Origin: an uncultured Collinsella sp.
Lineage (GTDB): Bacteria > Actinomycetota > Coriobacteriia > Coriobacteriales > Coriobacteriaceae
NCBI GenBank assembly: GCA_900548515.1
Contig: URKU01000016.1
Location: 1-29,219 of the forward strand
Direction: 5' to 3'
DNA length: 29,219 nucleotides
The position numbers and the translations under genes were made by a program. A model generated the notes under the pieces. The model searched no databases. It was not told where the DNA came from and saw only the letters and a program-made list of their open reading frames with translations. The number at the start of each line of letters is the position of its first letter. The stretch's first letter is position 1. Shown here piece after piece: positions 9,901 through 18,121 of the stretch.

Positions 9901-12900
9901 CGCGGAAGATGGACGACCCCGTGACGGTAATGGTCACCTGCCCATCGGATTCGAACTGCGCGTAGTACGTCATATCCTGCGTGGCGGTCACATCGAGGGT
10001 CGTCGCGGTCTCGACAATCGAAGTACCCTCCTTGTCGGTGCTCCAGCCCACAAAGCGATAGCCCATACCGGCCACAGCGGTCAGTTCCATCTGATCGCCT
10101 ACGGCAAAACTGCCGCTGCCCGTAACGCGGCAGCCCCTGCTCGAGGCCTTGCCCTTCACCACGACCTCGCCCGTAACGGTCACCTCGTACGGATCGGCAA
10201 ACACAGCCTGAATATCCAGCGTGTCGTCCTCGAGCCCCTCGACCATATCCTTGTCGAGCTTAATCCAACAATGGGCATCGCAGCTCAGCAGCGACTTGGT
10301 ACCCTCGGCATCTAGGACATACCAACCGACAAACCGCTTGGTCCCCATGGGCGTAGCGTTGAGTTCGACCGTATCGCCGAATTGATAGGAGCCCTCGCCG
10401 CTCAGGGTGCCCACGCTATCGTCACCCGCGCTCAAAACGACCTGGTAGGACTTAGGCGCAAAGGTCGCCGTATAGGTGGCATCGCCCGTGACCTTAACGG
10501 TATAGTCGGCGTTCTCGCTGACTGTCTCGCCCTTGTCGTCCGTCCAACCCGCAAACGAATACCCGGTGCTGGCAATCGCACGAAGCGTTGCGCGATCACC
10601 GGACTCATAGCCGCCAAAGCCGCTCACGACTCCACCCTCGGCAGGCGAAGCAACCGTGCTCACGACATACGAACCCGACGCAAAGACGGCATAGAGCGAC
10701 ATGTCCTCGCGCACGGTAAATCGATAGGTTTTCTTGGAGCTCACGCACGTGCCGTTACGGAACCAGCCCACAACAGACGTATCCTCGGCGGCGACCGCAC
10801 GCACGGTGACAACTTGCCCAGCGGCATATGTCCCTGTACCCTTGACCGTACCCATGCTCTCTTCGCACGAGACGTCCACCGTAAATTGTTTTGCCGAGAA
10901 CACGGCCTGGAGCGTCATGTCAGACGTCGGCACCACGTGATAGGTGCTGTCACGGCTTACCACAGCGCCTGAAGCATCGGCCCAATACTCAAACGTATAG
11001 CCCGAAAGCGCGTGCGCAGTCAGCGTGGCGGCATGCCCTGCCTCGACGGTACCCGTGCCCTCGACCCAGCCGGCGGCACTCGATTCGACCAGCGAACCGG
11101 TGTCGGAATCGACTACCGTCGTGGCGTCGACTTCATAGCTTTTTGCCATAAAGCGAGCGACGTGCACATGGCTGCGCTCCTGGTGGCAGGTGAACTCCGC
11201 ATCGGCAGACTCAAACGTGCCGTCGGCCGTATACCAGCCAGTAAAGACATAGCCGGGATTGGGCGTCGCCTTAAGGGCAACCTCCGCGCCGCGGTCGGCT
11301 AGGACGCGACTCGCCTTGACGGTGCCGCCCTCCGCAGGATCGGCGAGGGGCACGCAGACGGTATCAATGGGCACAAAGGCCGCGGTAATAACGCAGTGCC
11401 CGGTTTTACCGCGAGCCTTCGCTACCAACGAGGTCTCGTGCTTAAGGCTCTTCAGGCGACCATTGACGTACCAACCCCGGAACAAAAAGCCTGGATGGGC
11501 CTTGGCCGTCAGGGTAAGGGTCTCCCCCAGCTTGAATTTGTCGGTCGTGGGCTTCACCACAGTCCCGTTGCACGTCACGGTACCGCCGAGCCACGAATCG
11601 GCCGTCACCATAACCTCGGGTTTTGAGTCGGTAAAGATCGCGGTATAGGTATCGCTCTTGGTAACCTTAACGACCAGCTCGGCGGTGTCGTACTCCTTAC
11701 CGGAGCCATCCTTCCAATGGTCAAAGCGGTAGCCGTCGTTGGCCTTCGCCTTGAGCATCACCGTATCGCCGTATCCGCAGGTAACCGAAGATGCACCCGG
11801 ATGCCCCTCGATCTCAACCGTACCGCGCTCCACAAAGGTCTTCTTGGCTTTCGCCGTCACGGTATAGGTATTTTTCTCAAACACCGCACGCACCGTGCAT
11901 TCCGCGTCCTCGGGATAGAACTCGAGGTAGCTGGGGTCGGTGCCCAAAAGCAGGTCCGTCTTGGCGTCGTACCAGCCCTTAAAGGTAAATTGTTTGCTCG
12001 CCTCGGCCGTGAGCTCAATGCTCAGCGTGGCAGGCTCGCCCTTCATGCAGTAGCCCTCGCCGTGCACCAAATACTTGCCCGCCATGGCCGCGGCAGGCTC
12101 AACGACAACGTCCACCTTGCAGGCACGCGTAAACTTTGCTTGGATCACGCAGTCGGTAATGGGCTCAAAGGTATAGGAGCGCTCGCTCGAAACCAGCGTC
12201 GAGGTAGCATCCGAACCGCCGTTGCTCAGATACCAACCGTCAAAGATATAGCCCTCGGATGGCGTGGCCTCCGCGGTCACGCGCTCGCCTTCGGGAACCT
12301 CGAGCACCATGCCGGCAGTCTCGCCGCGCTTCAGCGTAACGGTGCCGCCCTCGAGCGGGTCGGCCTCGGCACGCACAGTATGCGTATCCCTGCCGTCCAT
12401 CACGGCCTCGATCCGGGCATTGCCGTTTACGCGGTATTCGCAAACTTCCTGCTTATTGGCAATCGTGATGCCCTGCGCATCGGTTTCGCGCCACTCTACA
12501 AACCGGTATGTTTTCTCCGGATTGTCAGGGCGTACCTTAGGCCGCATCGTAAACGTGAGAATGTCTCCATCCTTCGCGCGGACCTTGCCGTCCACGACCG
12601 GCACGCCATCGCACAGCACCTCGGCGCTGTCGAAGGGATCGGTATTCACCAGAATGGTCTTATCCGCTTTGCGGAAGCGTGCAACCAGATGGCGATCGAC
12701 CTCGGCCTTAAAGATATACGTACGCTCGGGCGAAACCTCGATGCCGTCCTCAAACCATCCCACAAAGGCATAGTCGGGGCCCTCGCTCGCGGTGACCATG
12801 GCCTGGTCGCCACGCGTAATGCTCTGCGTCACGGGGATTGCGGTGCAGCCTGTCGAAAAATCGGCCTGGATGCCATCGGCTTCGGCGACCGCCGTGACCT

Positions 12901-15900
12901 CGACTTTTTTCTCAAAGACGGCCGTCATCTTTACGACCTCGGGCGTCAGGTCCGTGATGGTCATCGTCTTGAGAGGAGATGTCGAGACCTCGACGCCGTC
13001 CTCTTTCCAGCATACGAAGCGATAGCCGGGATTGGCGACAGCCTCCAGCGTTGCGACCGTCCCCTCATAGTGGATACCGCCGCCAGTGACGACGCCGCCC
13101 ACCTCGGGCTGTGCGGTGGCAATAATCTCGATCTTATGGTCGCCATGAGGCTTAGGCTTCTTGTGGTCGTCGATGATGTCCTTGATCTCCTTGAGCACTT
13201 TGGTGCCCACGGCGGCAACATCCTCAATGTTGTCGGCCATGCCGATCTCGATCACCGCGTCGGCCGCGATGGGATCGACGATCTCGCCCAGGCCGTACAT
13301 GGTGGCGAGAACAGCCGCGGCGGTAATCGTGGCGATGAGCGCGGCCTTCAGCGCCGCGAGTGACTCGTCGGGGCCATTCGCCTCGCGGAAATGCGCGGTG
13401 TATTGCACATCCCCCTCGAGCACAAACGTGTAGGACGGACCATCGTCGCCGGTAAAGACGACGTTGCCGAGGGCATCGGTCGCATAGTCAAACACATAGC
13501 CGGGCGACGGGACCGCCACGACCGTAACACGCGACCCGATACCATACAGGCCGGTGGAAAGGAACTGTCCGAGCGGCTGGCCGTTATCATCGACCCCGTC
13601 CACACTCAGCACAACGCTCGCCTGCGGAGCGCAGTAGCGCGGAGTGATCTCGATTTTGGGACCGTATGCGTCATAATGCTCGGGCACGTCTTCCTCATCC
13701 ACCGTATAGGTAAAGTCGAGCTGATCGCTCACGGCATACGCATCATCGCCCTCACCCAGATACCAGCCCAAGAACAGGGCGTTGTCCGTGGCGGCGGAAA
13801 GCTCAACCGTTTCACCGGCATTGCGGTAGCAGTTTTGAGCAGTGACACTCAAGTGTGCAAAATCCTGCGACGAATCGGTCGCCTGTGCATCGTTGACGTG
13901 CACCGCATAGTCCTTGAGCTTAAAGCGCGCCTCGAGGGACAGGTCTATATCCGGCGTAAACGTGTAGACCGCCTCTTTGGAGATGTACCTTTCGGTCTCG
14001 GTGTCATACCAGCCTTTAAAAGTAAGGTTGTCATTGAGCATTCCCAGAGCACCGGCATCGAGCGTAACCTCGGTACCCGCATCGATTGTCATCGCTCCGG
14101 AAACATCGGGCAGCTCAACGCCGTCCATCAGCTTGCATCCGCGCCGATTGTTCGCTTGGACATAGGAGATCGTAAGCGGTGACGATGCGGGCTTCTTGAG
14201 ATGCAAGGTACCCTTGGTCTGGGTTTCAAAATGCGAATAGCCATCGTCATACACGAGCTTGATGGGCTGTCCGTCCATCGTCTCATCGAAGACGTCGCCG
14301 TCACAAGGAGTCGCCGTAAGGTACTCGCCGAGCTCTTCCTTTATGAGGGCCTCGTAGTTCCAAATCGATACCGAATGCGGGTAATCGAGCTCGACGCTCA
14401 TGCCCTCGAGCGAAATGGCGTCCCCGGGCTCATAGGTCATGTTGGTAGGATCGTGCGTGATTTCAACGCTCTTGAGCACCTTGCCCACCGGGACGGGCAG
14501 GCAGCCATTGCACCTCTCCCAAACAGCTTTAGGCTCTCCCTTGCTGTACTTTGAAATCATCTTTGCGGGGACCATGACGGTCATGTTGTATTTGGGGAAC
14601 GTGTCGGTGTTAATGAGCACCGCATGGTTGCACCCAAAGAACACGGTCTCGAGATTGGTACTGCCAAACGCCTTTTCCGGCAACTCCTCGATTTTGGAAT
14701 TATATGGCAGCGTCAGCCCGCCGCTCAAGTCGGTACCGTAGAAGCAGGTGTGGCCAAGCGTTTCGACCGTTGTGTTGCTCTCGAGCCCTGTGGTGGCAAG
14801 GTTCGAGCAGAACCTGAACGCGCAAACGCCAATCGCTGTAATGGAGGTATTCTTGTCCAGGCCGGTATCGGTCAGAGCCTTGCAGCCTTCGTAGGCTCTG
14901 TCGGGAATCGATGTGAGGCCGACAACCTTGTCGAGCCCCGTGGCCACCAGCCCACTGTCGGCAAATGCGGCATAGCCCATCGAGCTAATGGTAGTAGTCT
15001 CGCTGATGTTCAGGCTCGCAAGCGACTCGCAGCCATAGAACGCTTCTTTTCCGATGGCGCCGATGGTCATACCGGAAAGGCTGATATCGGTGAGATCCGG
15101 GCAGTTATAGAAAGCGTGCAGTCCAATTTTAGAAATGGAGCTATTCTCAAAGCGCACTGAACGCAGATTGGTAGAGTCGGCGCAGAGCTGTGCGTCGACT
15201 TCATCAACCCCGTAATCGACAATCAAATTCGTTACCATTCGACCATCGACAGAGTTCTCACGCGGGTTGTTTTCATCGATTTCTACCGTAAGATTTCCGT
15301 TTGCGTCGCACGGATACAGATAGTAGTTGGGCATGAGCTTGGCATACTCGTAGGCCGCCTGCTGCAGGTTGCCCTTGCTGTACGCGACAAGGCGCGTGTA
15401 GCCATCGTCGTACACGAGCTGTATAGGTTCTCCGTCCATCGACTCGTCGAAGACATCACCATCGCAGGGAGTCGCCGTAAGGTACTCGCCGAGCTCCTCC
15501 TTTATGAGGGCTTCGTAGTCGCTTTCCATCGTCGAATGAGGATATTGAAACGTGACGCTCATGCCCTCAAGCGAGATCTTTTCTCCCTGCTGATAGGCCA
15601 TCTTGTCGGGATCGCGCGAGACCTTAATCTTTTGAAGCACCTTGCCCACGGGGACGGGCAGGCTGCCATTGCAACTCTCCCAAACCTCTTTAGGGTGGCC
15701 GCTTTCGTATTGCGAGACCATCTTGGCAGGGACCATGACCGTCATGTTTTGCTTGGGGAACGTGGTGGAATTAATGAGCACCACATGGTCGCATCCAAGG
15801 TACACGGTTTCGAGCTTAGAGCCATAGAACGCACGACTCGGCAGTTCCTCGATCTTGGAATAAAGGGGCAGCGTCAGCCCTCCGCTCATATTGGTCCCGG

Positions 15901-16852
15901 AGAAACAACCTTCGCGGAGCGTCTTGATCGTCGTATTGTTCTCGAGTCCCGTCGTCGCAAGGCGAGAGCAGTTTTTGAACGCATTAACGCCGATTGACGT
16001 GATGGATGTGTTCCCGCCCAGACCGGTATCGGTCAGAGCGCTGCAGGCATTATAAGCGTTCTCAGGAATCGAACTGAGACCAACGACCTTGTCGAGACCC
16101 GTAGACCGCAGCCCGCTCCAGGCAAACGCGGCATCGCCCATAGAGCCGATGGTAGCAACGTCATTAATGTTCAGGCTCGTAAGCGATCCGCACCCAGAAA
16201 AGGCGTGTAGTCCAATTGAAGAAATAGAGCTGTTCTCAAAACGCACCGAACGCAAATTGGAGGAATACTCACAAATATATCCGGGGACCCCATCCACTCC
16301 GTAATCAACGATCAGATTGGTTACCAATTTACCGTCGACAGAACTCCCATACGGGTCGTTTCCATCGATCTCTACCGTAACGCTTCCGCTGGCATCGCAC
16401 GGATACACATAGCCGTTCGGCATAAGCTTGGCATACTCGTAGACCGTTGTGTCCTCATACACGAGGGGATCGACTTCGCTGTCATCGGACGAGGGTTCCG
16501 CCGTGGCAACCAAGCTCTTTGCTGCATCAGAATCGGTCGCGGAGCTCGAAAGGTCTTGAGCCAAGCTCGACGTGGAAGTGTTGGTATCCGAGCTGGACGA
16601 TTCGTCCTGAGCGTTATTCGTTTGGTCGGAAGTTGTGGATGAGCTGCCCTCGCCCGAAGACGACGCGTTATCGACCGCATCGACATCAGCGTCAGAGCTC
16701 GAGTCGGTCTCTTGGGCCTCGCTCTCGACGGCGACCGCCCCGGCATCATCGGCATAGGCTGTGCTGGGCGCAAGGGGTATCGAGGTCACGACCATCGCGA
16801 CCGAAAGATAGACGACTAAAAACCTATAGAGGGCAGCAGTGATCCTGTTCAT
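3974..16852 (-). CDS. Giant sortase-anchored, repeat-rich surface protein (4292 residues)
   Basis: Exported cell-wall protein, probably an adhesin. Residues 1-35 are a signal peptide ending STAYADD; 36-130 are Ser/Asp/Glu-rich. Two tandem modules (about 138-500 and 500-883) contain BspA-type leucine-rich repeats (pattern SIGxxAFxGCxSLT) followed by an Ig-like segment. Residues 883-2550 carry about 19 InlB B-type (Listeria-Bacteroides) repeats, recognised by GYxFxGWY. Three large modules follow (about 2550-3171, 3171-3703, 3703-4145), each with a KAVNGSVD domain, an Ig-like domain (QPQDxSAxEG), a second Ig-like domain (LVFNG...), a GTYRAVATL domain and an MBG-like KVDDAERFEG domain. Two Pro-Asp-rich stalks come last, then LADTG at 4257-4261, a membrane helix and RRRRSDA. 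LAxTG is the signal of actinobacterial class E sortases. GGGAAGG precedes the ATG. No sortase gene is in the window. Function is inferred; ligand unknown. Confidence 0.9.
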   Translation of the reverse strand: MNRITAALYRFLVVYLSVAMVVTSIPLAPSTAYADDAGAVAVESEAQETDSSSDADVDAVDNASSSGEGSSSTTSDQTNNAQDESSSSDTNTSTSSLAQDLSSSATDSDAAKSLVATAEPSSDDSEVDPLVYEDTTVYEYAKLMPNGYVYPCDASGSVTVEIDGNDPYGSSVDGKLVTNLIVDYGVDGVPGYICEYSSNLRSVRFENSSISSIGLHAFSGCGSLTSLNINDVATIGSMGDAAFAWSGLRSTGLDKVVGLSSIPENAYNACSALTDTGLGGNTSITSIGVNAFKNCSRLATTGLENNTTIKTLREGCFSGTNMSGGLTLPLYSKIEELPSRAFYGSKLETVYLGCDHVVLINSTTFPKQNMTVMVPAKMVSQYESGHPKEVWESCNGSLPVPVGKVLQKIKVSRDPDKMAYQQGEKISLEGMSVTFQYPHSTMESDYEALIKEELGEYLTATPCDGDVFDESMDGEPIQLVYDDGYTRLVAYSKGNLQQAAYEYAKLMPNYYLYPCDANGNLTVEIDENNPRENSVDGRMVTNLIVDYGVDEVDAQLCADSTNLRSVRFENSSISKIGLHAFYNCPDLTDISLSGMTIGAIGKEAFYGCESLASLNISETTTISSMGYAAFADSGLVATGLDKVVGLTSIPDRAYEGCKALTDTGLDKNTSITAIGVCAFRFCSNLATTGLESNTTVETLGHTCFYGTDLSGGLTLPYNSKIEELPEKAFGSTNLETVFFGCNHAVLINTDTFPKYNMTVMVPAKMISKYSKGEPKAVWERCNGCLPVPVGKVLKSVEITHDPTNMTYEPGDAISLEGMSVELDYPHSVSIWNYEALIKEELGEYLTATPCDGDVFDETMDGQPIKLVYDDGYSHFETQTKGTLHLKKPASSPLTISYVQANNRRGCKLMDGVELPDVSGAMTIDAGTEVTLDAGALGMLNDNLTFKGWYDTETERYISKEAVYTFTPDIDLSLEARFKLKDYAVHVNDAQATDSSQDFAHLSVTAQNCYRNAGETVELSAATDNALFLGWYLGEGDDAYAVSDQLDFTYTVDEEDVPEHYDAYGPKIEITPRYCAPQASVVLSVDGVDDNGQPLGQFLSTGLYGIGSRVTVVAVPSPGYVFDYATDALGNVVFTGDDGPSYTFVLEGDVQYTAHFREANGPDESLAALKAALIATITAAAVLATMYGLGEIVDPIAADAVIEIGMADNIEDVAAVGTKVLKEIKDIIDDHKKPKPHGDHKIEIIATAQPEVGGVVTGGGIHYEGTVATLEAVANPGYRFVCWKEDGVEVSTSPLKTMTITDLTPEVVKMTAVFEKKVEVTAVAEADGIQADFSTGCTAIPVTQSITRGDQAMVTASEGPDYAFVGWFEDGIEVSPERTYIFKAEVDRHLVARFRKADKTILVNTDPFDSAEVLCDGVPVVDGKVRAKDGDILTFTMRPKVRPDNPEKTYRFVEWRETDAQGITIANKQEVCEYRVNGNARIEAVMDGRDTHTVRAEADPLEGGTVTLKRGETAGMVLEVPEGERVTAEATPSEGYIFDGWYLSNGGSDATSTLVSSERSYTFEPITDCVIQAKFTRACKVDVVVEPAAAMAGKYLVHGEGYCMKGEPATLSIELTAEASKQFTFKGWYDAKTDLLLGTDPSYLEFYPEDAECTVRAVFEKNTYTVTAKAKKTFVERGTVEIEGHPGASSVTCGYGDTVMLKAKANDGYRFDHWKDGSGKEYDTAELVVKVTKSDTYTAIFTDSKPEVMVTADSWLGGTVTCNGTVVKPTTDKFKLGETLTLTAKAHPGFLFRGWYVNGRLKSLKHETSLVAKARGKTGHCVITAAFVPIDTVCVPLADPAEGGTVKASRVLADRGAEVALKATPNPGYVFTGWYTADGTFESADAEFTCHQERSHVHVARFMAKSYEVDATTVVDSDTGSLVESSAAGWVEGTGTVEAGHAATLTAHALSGYTFEYWADASGAVVSRDSTYHVVPTSDMTLQAVFSAKQFTVDVSCEESMGTVKGTGTYAAGQVVTVRAVAAEDTSVVGWFRNGTCVSSKKTYRFTVREDMSLYAVFASGSYVVSTVASPAEGGVVSGFGGYESGDRATLRAIASTGYSFAGWTDDKGETVSENADYTVKVTGDATYTATFAPKSYQVVLSAGDDSVGTLSGEGSYQFGDTVELNATPMGTKRFVGWYVLDAEGTKSLLSCDAHCWIKLDKDMVEGLEDDTLDIQAVFADPYEVTVTGEVVVKGKASSRGCRVTGSGSFAVGDQMELTAVAGMGYRFVGWSTDKEGTSIVETATTLDVTATQDMTYYAQFESDGQVTITVTGSSIFRGAALLVDGIPAGSRSYDRGDMYMAIAIPWKKYHFSHWVDDAGVTVSYSAFYIGTAKENRQLTAVFYETGCDVQVATYPKGAGFSMVALGTGGSYHSAAIMFTVPHKGWKFKYWVDENGLPVGATPVINRVEFGNRTFTAVYERASMTVTAVDSRQGGHVEGSSEDESLGYAVTNEVENGESTTLTAVPDAGYVFDGWYARNDDGSLGDEPLSTDAVWTFVPEDNMTVEARFVEAPKYKVTAQAVNGSVDPESSSVATDGKVTLSATPDEGFYLTRVTVAEKAGEDGSAGNAYDLDISDYQGGAYEVTLSGVSAPQQVTFEFAKAAAPKVLAQPQDASAYEGDPVELSVAAEAGRNVRVHTAVSSGSAADVKLSYQWYRVSADGNVKLEGETGETLSIAQLGSDSEGEYFCRITQRYLGTVTKTDTEHAAVAIVPREALVFNGRVLPAATAHDEYHVDIAGATGGKAPYAYNLDEVEVPEGMQLTQVDDGSGALVLSGAPSATGVCHFKIRCTDDLGDKRVAHFALVVKAKEAPLAFEGHAFTYNATAQAPELSGVPEGCEGDVAVTYVGTGDTFYSSDKAPVDAGTYRAVATLDANGYVGNASCDFTIEKAPVDISIETSDVAYDGARHGAAVAVAGLDASAYSVTYRGVDGTSYGPTALEPCDSGNYRVTVKVTDPNYQGKKSAEFSIAKASQVITGTTSYSGVYGGDPIVFDNVAQTPVSFELVDSADDDASPISIKGRCATVKAAGTARVIAHAKASRNYLAAEDVELTIAVAPAQLLVKVDDAERFEGQENPEFTSSLVSRCDTSDVKIMYFCSANKTSPAGEYQIDAAVADPNFDVAVVPGTLTVKKKPERYKVTAKAVNGSVDNASVTVVEGGDATLSATPDDGCYLERVTVSEAGSDATVDLDISDYKGGAYEVTLSDVNASQVVTFEFAKADVPRVVAQPQDVSAHEGDSAVLSVAAEAGKNVADHAAASTGSAAEIELSYQWFRMVNGKAVALDDETGETLSLSDLDDEQAGEYFCHITQRYLGTEKQTDSDCASVSIVAWDTLVFNGDLLPAASAHSTYLATIAGAAGGKAPYEYTWDETKLPDGLKLSRTSGGLTLSGTPFKTGVSAFDITCTDARGETVTARFAFVVLAKRVKLAFADGDFTYSGAPQAPEVTGAPKVCKGDLKIKYYGTGSTQYSSTEAPTDAGTYRAVATLRAHGYAGAAACEFEITPAKLTVKVDDAERFEGEANPAFTSSLESAVDTSGVKVEYICDADESSPAGEYQIDATVTDPNFDVEVEPGTLTVKKKQEPVDPDPDNPDPDQPDKPDPDQPDPGNPDPDNPDNPDPDNPDPDHPDPDPNPDNPDPDNPEPDNPDPNPDPDNPDPDNPEPDNPNKPERIKVTAKAVNGSVDNGSITVAAGESVTIVATPDEGCYLECVTVAEDGSDTPVDLDISDYKGGAYEVTLSGVTASQEVTFEFAKADAPKVIAQPQDASAHEGDAVVLSVAAEAGKGVLDHASSSTGSAAVVELSYQWFHMVGGEAVALGGETGETLLIENLDDYCAGEYFCRVTQRYLGTEAQVESDRAVVSVVPRDALVFNGGLLPVARAHSTYHATISGAAGGEAPYEYAWDDAKLPDGFKLTRTAGGLTLSGVPSKAGVSTFDITCKDAQDKTVTAHFVLVVQAKRVELAFAGGDFVYSGDAQAPEVTGVPKACEGDLRVRYYGTGGTHYSSSEAPTDAGTYRAVATLRSNGYIGAASRKFKIAPAKLKVKVDDAERFEGEMNPAFTSSLKSSADTSGVKVEYSCVADESSSAGEYQIEATVTDPNFDVTVEPGTLTVKKQEPVNPDPVVPDPDKPEPDQPDQPDPGKPEPDKPEPDQPDKPDPENPDKPEPDNPSKPEPEKPGTPDSDQPDSKDPTKPGSSDDSAADKAKASGAENSGKKESSKSSAQQLADTGDRAPLAVAVAAGAVALVALGLELLRRRRSDA
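4190..4412 (-). repeat. Pro-Asp/Glu-rich stalk repeats near the C-terminus
   Basis: Short in-frame repeats coding PDKPEPDQPD-type units, about residues 4145-4222 of the giant protein. In the DNA they appear as recurring ccgggtccgg / tcgggctcgg blocks. Such regions carry folded domains through the peptidoglycan and vary easily in length by slippage or recombination. Confidence 0.85.
4420..9200 (-). repeat. Three-copy large module array in the giant gene
   Basis: Three related units (about 9200-7340, 7340-5745 and 5745-4420) share closely similar DNA; the segment encoding KxDxxDYKGGAYEVTLSxV recurs near 5530, 7130 and 8980. The first unit carries an extra block (roughly 8090-7560) with an additional MBG-like domain and has no Pro-rich linker after it, unlike units two and three. 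This points to duplication followed by loss or gain of sub-blocks. Confidence 0.8.
5748..6003 (-). repeat. Pro-Asp-Asn-rich stalk repeats between modules two and three
   Basis: In-frame repeats coding PDPDNPDPD-type units, about residues 3617-3703. At DNA level the plus strand shows repeated gggttgtccgg / ccggattatcc variants of 12-18 bases. They are coding repeats, without CRISPR spacing. Confidence 0.85.
9210..14205 (-). repeat. About 19 degenerate InlB B-type repeats
   Basis: Residues about 883-2550 of the giant protein. Units of about 70-80 residues with the core G-Y-x-F-x-G-W-Y and a following YTF...A-x-F strand, for example FKGWYDTET, FVGWFEDG, FDGWYLSNG, FRGWYVNG, FTGWYTADG and FVGWSTDKEG. 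They are strongly diverged from each other, unlike the near-identical modules on both sides, so they are older. Confidence 0.8.
14205..16440 (-). repeat. Tandem duplication of a leucine-rich-repeat module
   Basis: Copy one spans about 16440-15355 and copy two about 15353-14205. Both begin with YEYAKLMPN and end with an Ig-like segment containing EELGEYLTATPCDGDVFDE. Copy two has one additional repeat of about 24 residues (GMTIGAIGKEAFYGCESLASL). Long stretches are nearly identical in DNA, so the duplication is fairly recent or kept uniform by gene conversion. Confidence 0.85.
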
Positions 16853-16978
16853 AGGAACCTTCCCGCAATTCGCAAAGATACAGAGTCCCAGTGTGGGCCA
16901 TCATTTCACATTACCCTGTATAAGCGACAATGCGGGAAGGTAGCGCAAACGGTTTATCTAAGGGCGCAAAAGGTTGGT

Positions 16979-18121
16979 CTAATCGCAGCTCAAATCGCGC
17001 AGAGCCTCAATCGCCATGTCGACTTCCTCGTCCGTGTTGAAATACCCAAACGAGAAGCGAACGACACCCTGACGCTCGGTCCCCAGCGCACGGTGCATGA
17101 GCGGGGCGCAATGGGCGCCGGGGCGCGTCGCAATCCCCCACCCTTGCATGAGTGCATCCGAGATCTCGGCAGAGTCGATATCGCCCACGTTGAGCGAGAC
17201 GATCGCCGAGCGCGTCGGTTGGCCAAAGGCACCATAGAGCTTAATCCCCGGAATCTCGCGCACACCGGCAAGGAAGCGATCCGCCAGTGCTCGCTCGTGT
17301 GCCGCAATAGCCTCGACCCCGCCTTGCGCCTCGATAAAGTCGAGACCGGCAGAAAGTCCCGCGATGCCGTGACCGTTGAGCGTACCCGCCTCAAGGCGCG
17401 TGGGCCACTCAAGCGGCTGCAACGCATCGAAGCTGTGCACGCCCGTGCCGCCCATGGCCCACGGAGCCACGTCAATGTCCTCCGCCACGGCCAGACCACC
17501 GGTGCCTTGGGGTCCCATGAGCCCCTTGTGGCCGGTAAAGCACACGACGTCGAGCCCCATGGCATCCATGTCTATCTTCGCCGTGCCGGCAGACTGCGAG
17601 GCGTCGACGATCGCAAGCGCGCCTGCCGCATGGGCCATGGCGGCCACGCGCGCAATGTCGACCTCATTGCCGGTCACATTGGAGGCGTGCGTCACAACCA
17701 CGGCACGCGTGCCCGGCGTGACCAACCGCCCGAGCTCGTCGTAGTCGAGCGCGCCGTTCGCGTCGCAGCCCGCATGCTCAACGGTCACACCCCGCTCAGC
17801 CGCAAGACGATTAAGCGGACGCAGCACTGAGTTGTGCTCAAGCACCGTCGTGACCACGCGGTCGCCGGGACGCACCACGCCGTTGATGGCGGTGTTGAGC
17901 GCCGTCGTCGAGTTAGGTGCAAAGCACACATGGTCAGCGCGCGGGCATCCCAGCAGGCGCGCAAGCTTGGCGCGGCAACCATGAATCGTACGCGCGGCAT
18001 CGAGGGCACCTGACGTGGCGCCGCGCCCGGCATTGCCGAGCGAACACATCGCCTGCGTCACGGCGCCGATGACCGTCTGCGGCTTGTGCATGGTCGTCGC
18101 CGCGTTATCCAGGTAGATCAC
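16979..18121 (-). CDS. Cysteine-desulfurase-family (class V aminotransferase) enzyme of selenium clusters
   Basis: Encodes 380 residues. PLP-dependent fold type I enzyme related to NifS/SufS: LDNAATT near the N-terminus, LEHNS (His96), DASQSAG with Asp173, the Schiff-base lysine Lys199 in TGHKGLMGPQGTGG, and Cys338 in RPGAHCAP as the likely persulfide/perselenide cysteine. It matches the subfamily typically found with selD, yedF and DUF3343, thought to supply sulfur or selenium from cysteine or selenocysteine for a labile-selenium cofactor. I start at the GTG at 18121: GGGAGG lies seven bases before it and the start overlaps the DUF3343 stop as GTGA. A GTG at 18136 is possible but has no site of its own. 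It is last in the operon. Family sure; exact donor and acceptor inferred. Confidence 0.88.
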   Translation of the reverse strand: MIYLDNAATTMHKPQTVIGAVTQAMCSLGNAGRGATSGALDAARTIHGCRAKLARLLGCPRADHVCFAPNSTTALNTAINGVVRPGDRVVTTVLEHNSVLRPLNRLAAERGVTVEHAGCDANGALDYDELGRLVTPGTRAVVVTHASNVTGNEVDIARVAAMAHAAGALAIVDASQSAGTAKIDMDAMGLDVVCFTGHKGLMGPQGTGGLAVAEDIDVAPWAMGGTGVHSFDALQPLEWPTRLEAGTLNGHGIAGLSAGLDFIEAQGGVEAIAAHERALADRFLAGVREIPGIKLYGAFGQPTRSAIVSLNVGDIDSAEISDALMQGWGIATRPGAHCAPLMHRALGTERQGVVRFSFGYFNTDEEVDMAIEALRDLSCD

